64,000 nt of DNA from Janibacter sp. HTCC2649 (GTDB lineage: Bacteria > Actinomycetota > Actinomycetes > Actinomycetales > Dermatophilaceae): contig NZ_CH672413.1 in the NCBI RefSeq assembly GCF_000152705.1, positions 3,359,419 through 3,423,418 of the forward strand. The letters run 5' to 3'. The notes beneath the pieces are model-generated. The model ran no database searches, was not told the origin of the DNA, and saw only the letters and a program-made list of their open reading frames with translations. Of the stretch, positions 26,890 through 35,565 are shown one piece after another; positions within the stretch are counted from its first letter, which is position 1; each line of letters begins with the position of its first letter. Both the position numbers and the translations under genes were made by a program.

Positions 26890-29433
26890 ATGCTCCGCGC
26901 CAGTTGGAAGAGCCTCATGGCCCGCAAGCTGCGGCTGTTCATGAGTGCCTTCGCCATCATCCTCGGGGTGGCCTTCGTCGCCGGGTCCTTCGTCTTCACC
27001 GACACCCTCGGCAAGAGTTTCGACTCGATCATGAACGGGTCCGTCGGCGATGTCGTCGTGCGACCGGTGTCCGGTGAGGTCGACCTCGAGCAGCAGCCCT
27101 CGAGCGCCACCCTTCCGGGCTCGCTCGTCAGGGAGTTGGCCGGTGTCGAGGGTGCCGCGCGCGCCGACGGCAACATCACGAACTTCGGCACGTTCGTCGT
27201 CGGCAAGAACGGCAAGCTCATCGGTGGCTTCGGTCCGCCCGGACTCGGGTTGAACTACTCGGATGGGCCTGCCGCCAAAGGGTTGCAGCCGCTGACCCTG
27301 GACGCGGGTCATTGGCCCCAGGGCGCGGGTGAGGTCGTCCTCGACGACAAGACCGCAGCCAAGGCCGGCTACCTCATCGGCGAGAAGGTCAACATCATCA
27401 GCTCCGGCACCCAGCCGAGGATCCAGGCCAGGCTCGTCGGCATTGCGACCATGGACGGAGGGCTGGCCGGTGCGAGCCTGTCCATCTTCGACACTGCCCA
27501 GGCCCGTGCCCTCTTCATGGAGGGCAAGGACACATACAGCGACATCTGGGTGACGGCGGCGCCCGGGACCAGCCAGGTGGAGTTGCGGGACGCGGTCGCG
27601 GCCAAGCTCCCGAGCGGGGTCGAGGCCGTCACCGGTGACGCGGCCGCGAAGGCTGCGGCGAGCGACATCCAGGAGGCGCTCGGTTTCATCACGACGTTCC
27701 TGCTGATCTTTGCCGGTGTGGCCCTCGTCGTGGGCTCGTTCCTCATCGTCAACACGTTCAGCATCCTTGTGGCACAGCGCTCCCGTGAGCTCGCGCTCTT
27801 CCGGGCGCTGGGCTCGACGCGGCGCCAGGTCGCGCGGTCGGTGCTCTTCGAGGCCTCCGTCATCGGGCTCATCGGCTCGATCATCGGGCTGGGCTTCGGC
27901 ATCGTCATCGCCATGGGCATCCGTGTCCTCTTCGGCCGCTTCGGCCTGGATCTGAGCGGACAGTCGCTCATCATCACGCCGCGCACGGTCGTCGTGTCCT
28001 TGGTCGTCGGGCTCTTCGTGACCCTCCTCGCGGCCTACCTGCCGGCTCGCAAGGCGGGCAAGGTTCCGCCGGTCGCGGCGATGCGCGACGACGCGGTGCT
28101 CGCCGAGAGCGGAATGCGCGGACGGATCATCGTCGGCGGTCTCCTCACAGTTGTCGGCGCAGCCCTCCTCGTCACGGGGCTCTTCGTCAACATCCCCAAG
28201 CCGACCTACTGGGTCGGTGGCGGCATCCTGGGTGTCGTCCTCGGGGTTGCCCTCATCAGCCCACTGGTCGGGCGCCCGGTCATCGCGGCCATCGGCTGGA
28301 TCTGGCGCAAGGTCTTCGGGGCCGTCGGCCTCATGGCCGAGCAGAACGCGCAGCGCAACCCGCGCCGCACGGCTGCCACGGCGTCCGCCCTCATGATCGG
28401 TGTGACCCTGGTGTCGATGATGGCGGTCTTCGGAGCCAGCGCGAAGGCGAGCATCGACAAGTCCATCGAGAAGGAGTTCGTCGCGGACTACGTCGTCTCG
28501 AGCGTCGTCGGCACGCCGTTCTCGACCGAGGTCACCAAGGAGCTTGCGGCAGTTCCCGGGGTCAAGGAGGTGGCCGCGTTCCGCTGGGACGCGGTCAAGG
28601 TCAAGGGCGAGAACCGAGGGGTGATCGGGATCGACCCCAGCCACATCAGCGTGCTCGGTCCCACGCCCATGGTCCAGGGACTGCTGGCCGACCTGACCCC
28701 GACGACCGTCTCGATCTCGCAGGAGCGAGCCACTGCCGACAAGCTCAAGGTCGGGTCGACCATCGACCTGACCCGGTCCGGCATCACGAAGTCCTTCACC
28801 GTGGGTGCGGTCCACGGGGAGTCAGCGCTGCTCTCCTCGGACTACCTCCTGAGCCTGCCGGCGCTGGAGTCATTGGGTGGCCCGAAGACCGACTCGTTCG
28901 TCTTCATCACCCGCGATCCCGGGACGGTGCCGGCCATTGTGGGTCGAGACCTCGACAAGGCCATCGCCGACCTCCCGGTCGTGACCGTCAAGGACCAGGG
29001 CGAGTTCGCCGATGAGCAGCGGGCCCAGATCAACCAGATGCTCTATCTGATCTATGCCCTGCTCGGGCTCGCGGTCGTCATCGCGATCCTCGGCATCATC
29101 AACACGCTGGCCCTGTCGGTCATCGAACGCACTCGCGAGATCGGCCTGCTGCGGGCCGTGGGCCTCAGCCGACGTCAGCTCAAGCGGATGCTGCGACTCG
29201 AGTCGATCGTCATCGCCCTGCTGGGCGCGGCATTGGGCATCGGGCTCGGTGTGGTCTTCGGGATCGCTCTGCAGCGCTCGCTCAGCGACGACGGCATCGA
29301 CGTCCTGTCGATCCCGTGGCCGCAGCTCGGCCTCTTCGTGGGGATGGCCGGCCTCGTCGGGATCCTTGCCTCGTGGTGGCCGGGCTGGCGGGCGTCCAAG
29401 CTCGACATCCTCCGCGCCGTCACCACGGAGTAG
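26890..29433 (+). CDS. ABC transporter permease, duplicated FtsX/MacB type
   Basis: 847 residues. It has an N-terminal membrane helix, a first large extracytoplasmic MacB-PCD-like domain and a block of three helices with an FtsX signature (NTFSILVAQRSRELALFRALGS). A central two-helix section, a second extracytoplasmic domain and a second FtsX block (NTLALSVIERTREIGLLRAVGLSRRQL) follow. The double FtsX arrangement is typical of Gram-positive exporters of peptides, lipoproteins or antibiotics. With the upstream ATPase it forms a complete two-gene system; the substrate is unknown. No regulator or sensor kinase is adjacent. Confidence 0.93.
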   Translation: MLRASWKSLMARKLRLFMSAFAIILGVAFVAGSFVFTDTLGKSFDSIMNGSVGDVVVRPVSGEVDLEQQPSSATLPGSLVRELAGVEGAARADGNITNFGTFVVGKNGKLIGGFGPPGLGLNYSDGPAAKGLQPLTLDAGHWPQGAGEVVLDDKTAAKAGYLIGEKVNIISSGTQPRIQARLVGIATMDGGLAGASLSIFDTAQARALFMEGKDTYSDIWVTAAPGTSQVELRDAVAAKLPSGVEAVTGDAAAKAAASDIQEALGFITTFLLIFAGVALVVGSFLIVNTFSILVAQRSRELALFRALGSTRRQVARSVLFEASVIGLIGSIIGLGFGIVIAMGIRVLFGRFGLDLSGQSLIITPRTVVVSLVVGLFVTLLAAYLPARKAGKVPPVAAMRDDAVLAESGMRGRIIVGGLLTVVGAALLVTGLFVNIPKPTYWVGGGILGVVLGVALISPLVGRPVIAAIGWIWRKVFGAVGLMAEQNAQRNPRRTAATASALMIGVTLVSMMAVFGASAKASIDKSIEKEFVADYVVSSVVGTPFSTEVTKELAAVPGVKEVAAFRWDAVKVKGENRGVIGIDPSHISVLGPTPMVQGLLADLTPTTVSISQERATADKLKVGSTIDLTRSGITKSFTVGAVHGESALLSSDYLLSLPALESLGGPKTDSFVFITRDPGTVPAIVGRDLDKAIADLPVVTVKDQGEFADEQRAQINQMLYLIYALLGLAVVIAILGIINTLALSVIERTREIGLLRAVGLSRRQLKRMLRLESIVIALLGAALGIGLGVVFGIALQRSLSDDGIDVLSIPWPQLGLFVGMAGLVGILASWWPGWRASKLDILRAVTTE

Positions 29434-29439
29434 TTGACC

Positions 29440-29501
29440 GACTTCGTGCCCTTCCCGACGAGCGTCGCTGCGCTCGCCATGTCCGGGAAGGGCACGAAGT
29501 C
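29440..29501. repeat. GACTTCGTGCCC-type intergenic hairpin, copy B
   Basis: Perfect 18-bp arms (29440-29457 and 29484-29501) start with GACTTCGTGCCC. The 26-nt loop holds a nested CGAGCG-CGCTCG stem and shares CGTCGCTGCGCTC with copy C. It starts seven bases after the permease stop, between convergent genes, and could terminate both. Confidence 0.85.
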
Positions 29502-29566
29502 GAAAGGGCAACCGGTGGCGGGTGCGACCTCAGGGGTGTCGCACCCGCCGCCGGTGTCTGTGTGGC

Positions 29567-29857
29567 TCAGCTGAACATGCGCATGTTCTGGGCCTCGGTC
29601 TCGGCGTACTGCGCGCCCGCAGCCGCCAGCACCTGCCCGATGGAGTCGAGCGAGGTCTGGACCTGGCGCTGGGTGCCCTGCCACTGGGTCACGACACCGT
29701 GGAACTGGGTAGCCGCCCCGCCCTTCCATGCGTCCTGCAGGGCGGTGAGCTTGGCCAGCATCTGTGCGACCTGACCCTCGATCTCGCTCGAGATGCGGGC
29801 GATGTCACCCGACGCGGCCTGGATGCGCTCGGTGTCGACCTGGAACTGGGCTGACAT
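29567..29857 (-). CDS. WXG100-family type VII secretion protein (EsxA-like)
   Basis: 96 residues, the classic WXG100 length. Two helices flank the turn motif WKG (W44-x-G46) in QDAWKGGAATQF. There is no signal peptide, as expected for ESX substrates. Proteins of this family are exported as dimers by EccC-driven type VII systems. No partner Esx or Ecc gene is in the window, so it is an orphan whose secretion machine must be encoded elsewhere. Confidence 0.92.
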   Translation of the reverse strand: MSAQFQVDTERIQAASGDIARISSEIEGQVAQMLAKLTALQDAWKGGAATQFHGVVTQWQGTQRQVQTSLDSIGQVLAAAGAQYAETEAQNMRMFS

Positions 29858-29987
29858 GTCTGGGTCCCCTTCGTCGGCGCCGCACCCTGTGGTGCGGCCA
29901 CTGACCCCCGACGCTAGGGAAATTCGCCAAACCCGCCGGAGAGTTGTCCACAGGCTCGGGTGAGCCGGTGCGGCATACGATCACGGA

Positions 29988-30734
29988 GTGCTCCTCATCG
30001 ACCCGCCTGCGTGGCCAGCCCACGGACGGCTGTGGTCGCATCTCGTGAGCACGACGTCGTATGCCGAGCTGCACGACTTCGCCGACCGGGCCGGCATCTC
30101 CCGACGCGCGTTCGAGGGCGATCACTACGACATCCCGGAGGAGCGCTACGCCGACGTCGTCACGGCGGGTGCCGTCCCCATCGACGGCCGCGAGTTGCTC
30201 AAACGCCTGCGGGACAGTGGACTTCGCATCTCCAAGCGCAAACACGAGCGCGTCGTCATGAGCACTCCAGGCGCACCGTGGCTACCGCCCGGCAGCCGTG
30301 CCGACGTCATCGCCTCACGCCAGGACAGCCCGCCCCCGAACACCGTGGTGGTGCGAGCCGTCGTCCGCAGCGCCGGTGCGATGCTGGTCGTCGAGCGCGC
30401 CGACGGTCGTGGCCTGGACCTCCCCACCCGGACGGTGGGTGACGGTGAGATCGCGCAGGATGCCCTGTGGGCGCTCGGCAACGACCTCGGTGTCCTTGCT
30501 GAGGGAGCGACTCTGCTCGGCTACGTGCGCAACGTCGTGGCGCACCCCGACTCCACCTATCCGTGGCCGACGCCCACGGCGTGCTTTGCCCTCTTCGAGT
30601 TCACCGCCCCAGGGCTCGCGGACGTCGCGGGCACCTGGTTGCCCTCGGCGAGCCTGGCGGCGGAGCTGGGCGATCGGCACTGGTGGGCGCTCATCGACCC
30701 CGGCGCCCGGGCCGCGGGACACGTCCACCCCTGA
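29988..30734 (+). CDS. DUF4031 domain fused to a degenerate Nudix-like domain
   Basis: 248 residues from a GTG; TACGAT (29976-29981, inside the GGCATAC motif) ends six bases before, implying a leaderless message. Residues 1-80 match DUF4031 (LLIDPPAWPAHGRLWSHLVSTTSYAELHDFADRAG). Residues 110-235 resemble a Nudix fold (VVVRAVVRSAGAMLVVERADG), but the Nudix box GX5EX7REUXEEXGU is eroded: the matching helix reads VGDGEIAQDALWALGNDLGV and lacks the REXXEE core. Hydrolase activity is therefore doubtful; it may bind a nucleotide without cleaving it. Confidence 0.75.
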   Translation: MLLIDPPAWPAHGRLWSHLVSTTSYAELHDFADRAGISRRAFEGDHYDIPEERYADVVTAGAVPIDGRELLKRLRDSGLRISKRKHERVVMSTPGAPWLPPGSRADVIASRQDSPPPNTVVVRAVVRSAGAMLVVERADGRGLDLPTRTVGDGEIAQDALWALGNDLGVLAEGATLLGYVRNVVAHPDSTYPWPTPTACFALFEFTAPGLADVAGTWLPSASLAAELGDRHWWALIDPGARAAGHVHP

Positions 30735-30871
30735 CGGACCCGGGGTGCACTCAGGGGCGGGCGGGGGAGGCACCCCATGGCCCGCGCGCGGCTGGGCTCC
30801 TAGGTTGACACTGACAGGTCGATCGGCGAAGCGCGCAGGTCTCAATACCCCTGTCCCAAGGGGCGATTCGC

Positions 30872-31492
30872 GTGTTCGAGACCGTCAACACCCTCATCGA
30901 GCAGAACGCCACTGCCCTGTGGGTGCTGCCCGTGCTGTTCCTCCTGGCGACGTTCGATGCGCTCATCCCACCAGTGCCGAGCGACTCCGTCGTCATCACT
31001 CTCGCTGCCTTCGGGGCGGCAACCGGCTCACCCCACCTCATCGCGCTCGGGCTCGTGGCCGCCCTGGGAGCCTTCCTCGGCGACAACCTCACCTTCCACC
31101 TCGCCAGACGCTCACGCCTTCGGGAGCTGCGCCACAGCCCGCGACCCAGGCTGCGGCAGGCGTTCCTCAGAGGTGAGAGCGAGCTCGACCGGCGCGGCGG
31201 CATCGCGATCGTCATCGCGAGGTACATCCCCGTGGGCCGGGTCGCGGTCAACGTCACGGCTGGAGCAGGCACCTTCTCGCAGCGACGATTCATGCTGCTG
31301 TCGGCGCTGGCGGCGGTGAGCTGGGCGGCCTACTCCGTCGCCATCGGTGCTCTCGCAGGCCACTGGGTGCAGGACAACCCGCTCCTGGGCGCGATCGGCG
31401 GCATTGCCCTCGCCGGGAGCCTTGGACTCGTCGTCGACCGGCTGCTGCAACGCGCACCGAGGGTGGCGCGTTCCAAAGGTCAGTCAGCCTGA
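30872..31492 (+). CDS. DedA/SNARE-associated family membrane protein
   Basis: 206 residues from a GTG. The DedA pattern is clear: an amphipathic start, a re-entrant region LIPPVPSDSVVITLA, GAFLGDNLTFHLAR and later ARYIPVGRVAVNVTAGAG with the conserved arginine. DedA proteins are proton-dependent undecaprenyl-phosphate or phospholipid flippases needed for envelope integrity. The last 13 bases overlap the 3' end of the convergent HD gene. The 137-bp upstream gap holds a CCCC-TGTCCCAA-GGGG mini-hairpin. Confidence 0.9.
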   Translation: MFETVNTLIEQNATALWVLPVLFLLATFDALIPPVPSDSVVITLAAFGAATGSPHLIALGLVAALGAFLGDNLTFHLARRSRLRELRHSPRPRLRQAFLRGESELDRRGGIAIVIARYIPVGRVAVNVTAGAGTFSQRRFMLLSALAAVSWAAYSVAIGALAGHWVQDNPLLGAIGGIALAGSLGLVVDRLLQRAPRVARSKGQSA

Positions 31493-32127
31493 GCCAGGCG
31501 CGTCAGCTCACGCGTGAGGTTGCGTCGAGCTGCGGCCTCCCACTGGTCCCGGGCGTGGCCCGTGCGATAGACCGTCTCGCGCTCGAGGAACGGCGCCAGG
31601 ATGGCCGACCGTCCCGTGGCGTACGCGTCGTCGGGCACGGCGGCATACTCCCGACGAACCGCTGCGCAGTAGTCGTCGAAGCGGGCCTCGGGAGCGCTGA
31701 GGATCCACAGGTCGGCGTCGTGGAAGGCCGCCTGCGGGCCGTGCGTCTCGTGCACGTCGTGAGCCTCCGACGCCAGCACCAGTGACGCAACGGCCTCGAC
31801 GATCTCCGAGCCGATACCACTGGCGGACAATGTGGTTCGGGCCAGCTCAGCGCTCAGCCGCTCGTTCTCGGCACCAGGGGCAATCTCATAGACCGCGTCG
31901 TGGAACCACGCCGCGAATACCACGCCCGCCCACTCCGGGTCGCTCCCAAGGGTGCTCTCTCGCAGCTCCGTGACGGCATGCAGGACCTCGTCAAGGTGGC
32001 GCAGATCGTGATAGCCCCGATGGGCCTCGGACCACCTCGCCACGAGGTCCTCACGAACGGAGACGAGGCCGTGCGCGTCACCCCTGACGGCCCGCACGGC
32101 CTCGTCCCACGTCTTGTCCCGCATCAT
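31480..32127 (-). CDS. HD-domain metal-dependent phosphohydrolase
   Basis: 215 residues. The HD superfamily motif set is visible: RGYHDLRHLDEVL, WFHDAVYE (the HD pair) and LVLASEAHDV further on. The group (predicted metal-dependent HD phosphohydrolases) acts on nucleotides or phosphoesters; the exact substrate is unknown. It starts twelve bases after the DUF2339 stop and so is probably translated from the same message. Its 3' end overlaps dedA by 13 bases on the other strand. Confidence 0.85.
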   Translation of the reverse strand: MMRDKTWDEAVRAVRGDAHGLVSVREDLVARWSEAHRGYHDLRHLDEVLHAVTELRESTLGSDPEWAGVVFAAWFHDAVYEIAPGAENERLSAELARTTLSASGIGSEIVEAVASLVLASEAHDVHETHGPQAAFHDADLWILSAPEARFDDYCAAVRREYAAVPDDAYATGRSAILAPFLERETVYRTGHARDQWEAAARRNLTRELTRLAQAD

Positions 32128-32139
32128 GCGGGAAGTCTC

Positions 32140-33984
32140 TCAGGCGGCCGCCACCGGCGGTCGCGTCCGGTCCAGGGCCTTGGCGTATGCCGTTCCGCTG
32201 GCCAGGAGCAGCAGTCCCGTCACGATGAACGCCACGACCCGCCACAACCCGTCCAGGGTGGCGAGGTCGAACAGGAACAGCTTCGCGACGCTGACGGCGG
32301 CAAGCCCGAGCCCCAGTCGCAGGGACAGGGCTCGGTGCGCCTCGGCCTGCAGTCCGCGCAGGAGCAGCCAGGCGGAGGTGAGCATCCACATCACCGTGGC
32401 GAGGGCGTGTCCGGCGAGGAAGCCCGCGGAGGTCGCGTCGAGCGCCTCGCCCACGAGCAGTCCGATCGAGATCACGGCCACCGCCGACGTGGCCAGCCCG
32501 GCGATGAGTGCCGCGATCCGGGTGAGGCGGCGGACGCGGGCAGGGATGCCACGGACGACGTCCACGCCCCAAGCGCCCAGGGCGGCGATGCCGCCAGCGA
32601 GAAGGCTGTCGAGCAGGGCAGTGGTCGCGTCGTGGTCCCGGGCCATCCCCAGCTCGACGTATGCCGTCGGGTGGGTCAGGTAGGCAACCGAGGCGACCAC
32701 AGCGGTCCCGGCCGCGACCCACAGCGTGACGCGAGAGCGCGTCGTGACGGCGGCGGCGGCATACCCGAGTGCAGTCACCAGGATGCCGGTGACGACCCAG
32801 CGTTCGGGAGCGCCGCTCATGACGGCAAGCAGGGCCGAGACGCCCGAGATCGCACCGATGGTCGTGGCGAGCGGGGTGGGGACCGGGCCGATGGGGGAGC
32901 GCGACGTCACTGCCAGGGCGACAGCGAAGGCCACTGCGATGAGGGCGAATCCGGTCGTGCGCAGCGTGTCGCCGTGGACTCCGAACGCGACCAGCAACGA
33001 GATCGTGGCGGCAGCGAGGGTGGCGCTGCCGATGAGGTCTGCCCGGTTGTGGCGACCCGCTGACACGGCGCCGACGAGGGCCAGGGCGGTGAGTGCCGCT
33101 GCGGCACCGATCGCGACCTTGGACGGCGCGCCGTCGCCATCGTTGGCGGCGATGCCCAGGAGGATCAGGCTGGTCGCGGGCATGGTGCGGGCGACGGCGA
33201 GCATCGGCCAGCCTCGGTCACCTCGGGCCAGGAGGGCCGCAGCCGACAGGATCACCACGAAGAGCGAGACCTCGTCGCCGAACTTCTCGGTGACGACGGG
33301 CGCCAGGACGGTGGCACCCAGAACGGTGAGGACCGCGAGGAGCTGGCTGTTCCAGCGGCGGGCGAGGAGCAGCCCCGTCACGGCGACGGCACCGGCCAGG
33401 ACCAGGCCGGCCACCTGGGGGAGCCAGCCGTAGACCGTCGTGACGGCCACGACATCGAGGTAGCCCGCGGCATACCCGGTCGCGGCGAGGGCGACCGGAG
33501 CGGCGCTCGAGCGTCCACGAGAGGTCTCGCGGCCTCGGACGACGTGGCCAGCGGCCACGAGAGCCACGGCGAGCAGGACACCCAGGGCCACCCGGAGCTC
33601 GGGGACGAACCAGCCCTGCTGCATCGCGAGGGCCAGCAGCATCGCGATACCGACGAGCGTGACGATGGCGCCAGCCACAGCCAGAACGCGCGTGACGGCG
33701 CCTTCACGCTGCCACCAGGAAGGCAGGGCGACGGGGGCCGGAAGGACAGGCGGAGCCGGAGTCGGCCTGGGCGCCTGGATCGGCGCCCCGACGGGTGCGG
33801 CCGTGGGCCTCGGGACGGCCACGGAAGCGGGAGCCGGAGCCGGAGCGGCAGGCGCCACGGCAACCTCGCCGATCTCCAGGGAGGCGCGCATTCGCGCGAG
33901 GCCGTTGCCCACGGCATACATGCGGTTCATCGCGTCGGCGAACTCGGCTTCGAGGCGCCGCACGTCCTGCAGCTGTTGGTTCAT
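32140..33984 (-). CDS. DUF2339 multi-pass membrane protein
   Basis: About 614 residues from the ATG at 33982-33984 (MNQQLQDVRRLEAEF); the ATG at 34018-34020 lies in the centre of a palindrome and is disfavoured. An N-terminal coiled-coil (to about 35) leads to an Ala/Pro-rich linker, WWQREGAVTRVLAVAGAIVTLVG and then around eighteen hydrophobic helices. This matches DUF2339, a very large membrane family of unknown role, possibly linked to envelope stress. GC-rich, low-complexity codons make exact helix limits uncertain. Confidence 0.85.
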   Translation of the reverse strand: MNQQLQDVRRLEAEFADAMNRMYAVGNGLARMRASLEIGEVAVAPAAPAPAPASVAVPRPTAAPVGAPIQAPRPTPAPPVLPAPVALPSWWQREGAVTRVLAVAGAIVTLVGIAMLLALAMQQGWFVPELRVALGVLLAVALVAAGHVVRGRETSRGRSSAAPVALAATGYAAGYLDVVAVTTVYGWLPQVAGLVLAGAVAVTGLLLARRWNSQLLAVLTVLGATVLAPVVTEKFGDEVSLFVVILSAAALLARGDRGWPMLAVARTMPATSLILLGIAANDGDGAPSKVAIGAAAALTALALVGAVSAGRHNRADLIGSATLAAATISLLVAFGVHGDTLRTTGFALIAVAFAVALAVTSRSPIGPVPTPLATTIGAISGVSALLAVMSGAPERWVVTGILVTALGYAAAAVTTRSRVTLWVAAGTAVVASVAYLTHPTAYVELGMARDHDATTALLDSLLAGGIAALGAWGVDVVRGIPARVRRLTRIAALIAGLATSAVAVISIGLLVGEALDATSAGFLAGHALATVMWMLTSAWLLLRGLQAEAHRALSLRLGLGLAAVSVAKLFLFDLATLDGLWRVVAFIVTGLLLLASGTAYAKALDRTRPPVAAA

Positions 33985-34003
33985 GTTCACAGGGTGGAAC
34001 GAC

Positions 34004-34034
34004 GAGTACCCCGACTCCATGAGTCGGGGTACTC
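34004..34034. terminator. Perfect 14-bp palindrome between htrA and the DUF2339 gene
   Basis: GAGTACCCCGACTC-CAT-GAGTCGGGGTACTC, a flawless inverted repeat with only three bases between arms. It lies 76 bases past the htrA stop and just before the DUF2339 start. It is most likely a terminator hairpin for htrA; symmetric protein binding is also possible. Confidence 0.7.
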
Positions 34035-34109
34035 ACCGGATCACTCAGGTGCAGCATGGCCGCTGAGTGGTCGGTCGCAGGTCCGTCCCTGTTCGGACCC
34101 GCTGGCGGA

Positions 34110-35516
34110 TCAGCTTGCGGGGGCCGCGGCGAGGTTTGCCGAGATCTCCTGGGTCTTGTTGTCGCGCAGGACCGTGAGCTTCACGGAGTCGCCGACGGCG
34201 TACTCGCGGATGTGGGCGACGAGCGCCTCGGCAGAGTCGACCCGCTCACCGTTGACCGCGACGATGACGTCGTCGACCTTGAGGCCGGCCTTTGCGGCGG
34301 GAGTGCCCGGCGAGACCGTGCGGAGCTTGGCGCCGGCACGGGTGGCGCTGCCATCGGAGGCGGTGCCGTCGACGGGTGCGACACCGAGGTAGGCGTGCTC
34401 GGCCTTGCCGTCCTTGATGAGCTGGGTGGCGATCGAGGCGGCCTCCTTGACGGGGATCGCGAAACCGATGCCGATGTTGCCGCTCTGCGACGAACCGGAC
34501 GAACCGAGCGAGGCGATCGAGGAGTTGATGCCGACGAGCTGGCCATTGGCGTTGACGAGGGCGCCACCGCTGTTGCCGGGGTTGATCGCGGCCGACGTCT
34601 GGATGGCGTTGGTGACGACCGGTTCGCTGCTCGACTGCTGCTGCTGCTGGGGCGCCTGGTTGCCGAACGGGTTCTGCTGTTGCGGCTGCTCCTCCTGCGC
34701 GGCTTCGGTGGTCACGGGGCGGTTGAGGGCGCTGACGATGCCGGTGGTCACGGTGCCGGCCAGCCCCAGGGGGTTGCCGACGGCCATGACCGGGTCGCCG
34801 ACCTCGAGGGCGTCCGAGTCACCGATCGAGATGGGCTGGAGGTCCTTGGGGGCGCCCTCGATCGTCACGACCGCGAGGTCGGTCGACGGGTCAGTGCCCT
34901 GGATCTTGCCCTTGAATGCCCGGCCGTCGGAGAGGGTGACCGTGAGCTCCTGCGCGCCGGAGACGACGTGGTTGTTGGTGAGGACGTGGCCGGAGTCGTC
35001 GATGATGACGCCCGAGCCCTCACCGCTGTCGGTCTTGATGGCGACGACGCTGGGCGAGACGGCGGCGGCCGTGGCGGTCCAGTCCGGCGACTGGGGGTCG
35101 GTCTGCGAGACCGGTGCGGTCGATGCGCCGCGACCCAGGCTGGAGGAGGGGGACGCAGTGGAGGGGTTCTGCGAGTCCTGCGACCCCAGCTGGGTCGCGG
35201 CGTACGTGCCGCCCGATGCGAGGGCGGCAGTGAGTGCAGCCACCGCGAAGAGTTCCCCCAGCCGACGCCGCTGAGGCGGGCGCGGTTCAGGGTTCGACGG
35301 GGCTGCCCCGGGGGCCGGCGGCGGGGGGAACACCGGCCCGGCGGGCTCGTGGGCGCCGTACCACGTGGTCGGCGCGGGGTGGCCGGGCTGCGACGAAGGG
35401 GCCTGAGCAGCTTCCTGCTGCGGAAGCGTCTGGGTCACCGCTCCGCCCTGGTGAGCCGGGGTGTCGGTGGTGTTGCTCGTCGACGGTCCGGTCTGTCCTG
35501 GTTCGGTGTTGCTCAT
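34110..35516 (-). CDS. htrA: HtrA/DegP-type membrane-anchored serine protease with PDZ domain
   Basis: 468 residues from the ATG at 35514-35516 (GAAGGAGA upstream). The order is: a Pro/Gln-rich cytosolic tail (about 1-85), one membrane helix (about 88-108), a trypsin-like domain with H183 (TNNHVV), D213 (STDLAVV) and S316 (NPGNSGGAL), then one PDZ domain (about 375-465). A Gln-rich insertion, QQQQQSSSEP included, interrupts the protease domain before the Ser loop. The enzyme degrades or chaperones misfolded envelope proteins. It is next to a two-component system, as pepD is next to mprAB in mycobacteria. Confidence 0.95.
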   Translation of the reverse strand: MSNTEPGQTGPSTSNTTDTPAHQGGAVTQTLPQQEAAQAPSSQPGHPAPTTWYGAHEPAGPVFPPPPAPGAAPSNPEPRPPQRRRLGELFAVAALTAALASGGTYAATQLGSQDSQNPSTASPSSSLGRGASTAPVSQTDPQSPDWTATAAAVSPSVVAIKTDSGEGSGVIIDDSGHVLTNNHVVSGAQELTVTLSDGRAFKGKIQGTDPSTDLAVVTIEGAPKDLQPISIGDSDALEVGDPVMAVGNPLGLAGTVTTGIVSALNRPVTTEAAQEEQPQQQNPFGNQAPQQQQQSSSEPVVTNAIQTSAAINPGNSGGALVNANGQLVGINSSIASLGSSGSSQSGNIGIGFAIPVKEAASIATQLIKDGKAEHAYLGVAPVDGTASDGSATRAGAKLRTVSPGTPAAKAGLKVDDVIVAVNGERVDSAEALVAHIREYAVGDSVKLTVLRDNKTQEISANLAAAPAS

Positions 35517-35565
35517 CTTTGATCTCCTTCGTCGGGCTGGCACTACCTACTCAAGTGCCTTGACA

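Noticed and set aside
26809..28815. Long minus-strand frame opposite the ABC permease
   Set aside because: Asp/Arg/Gly/His-rich with no hydrophobic core or domain; the permease on the plus strand is unmistakable.
34650..34690. CAG/CTG-rich run as a candidate unstable triplet repeat
   Set aside because: It encodes the Gln-rich insertion of HtrA with mixed codons; too short and impure to count as a repeat locus.
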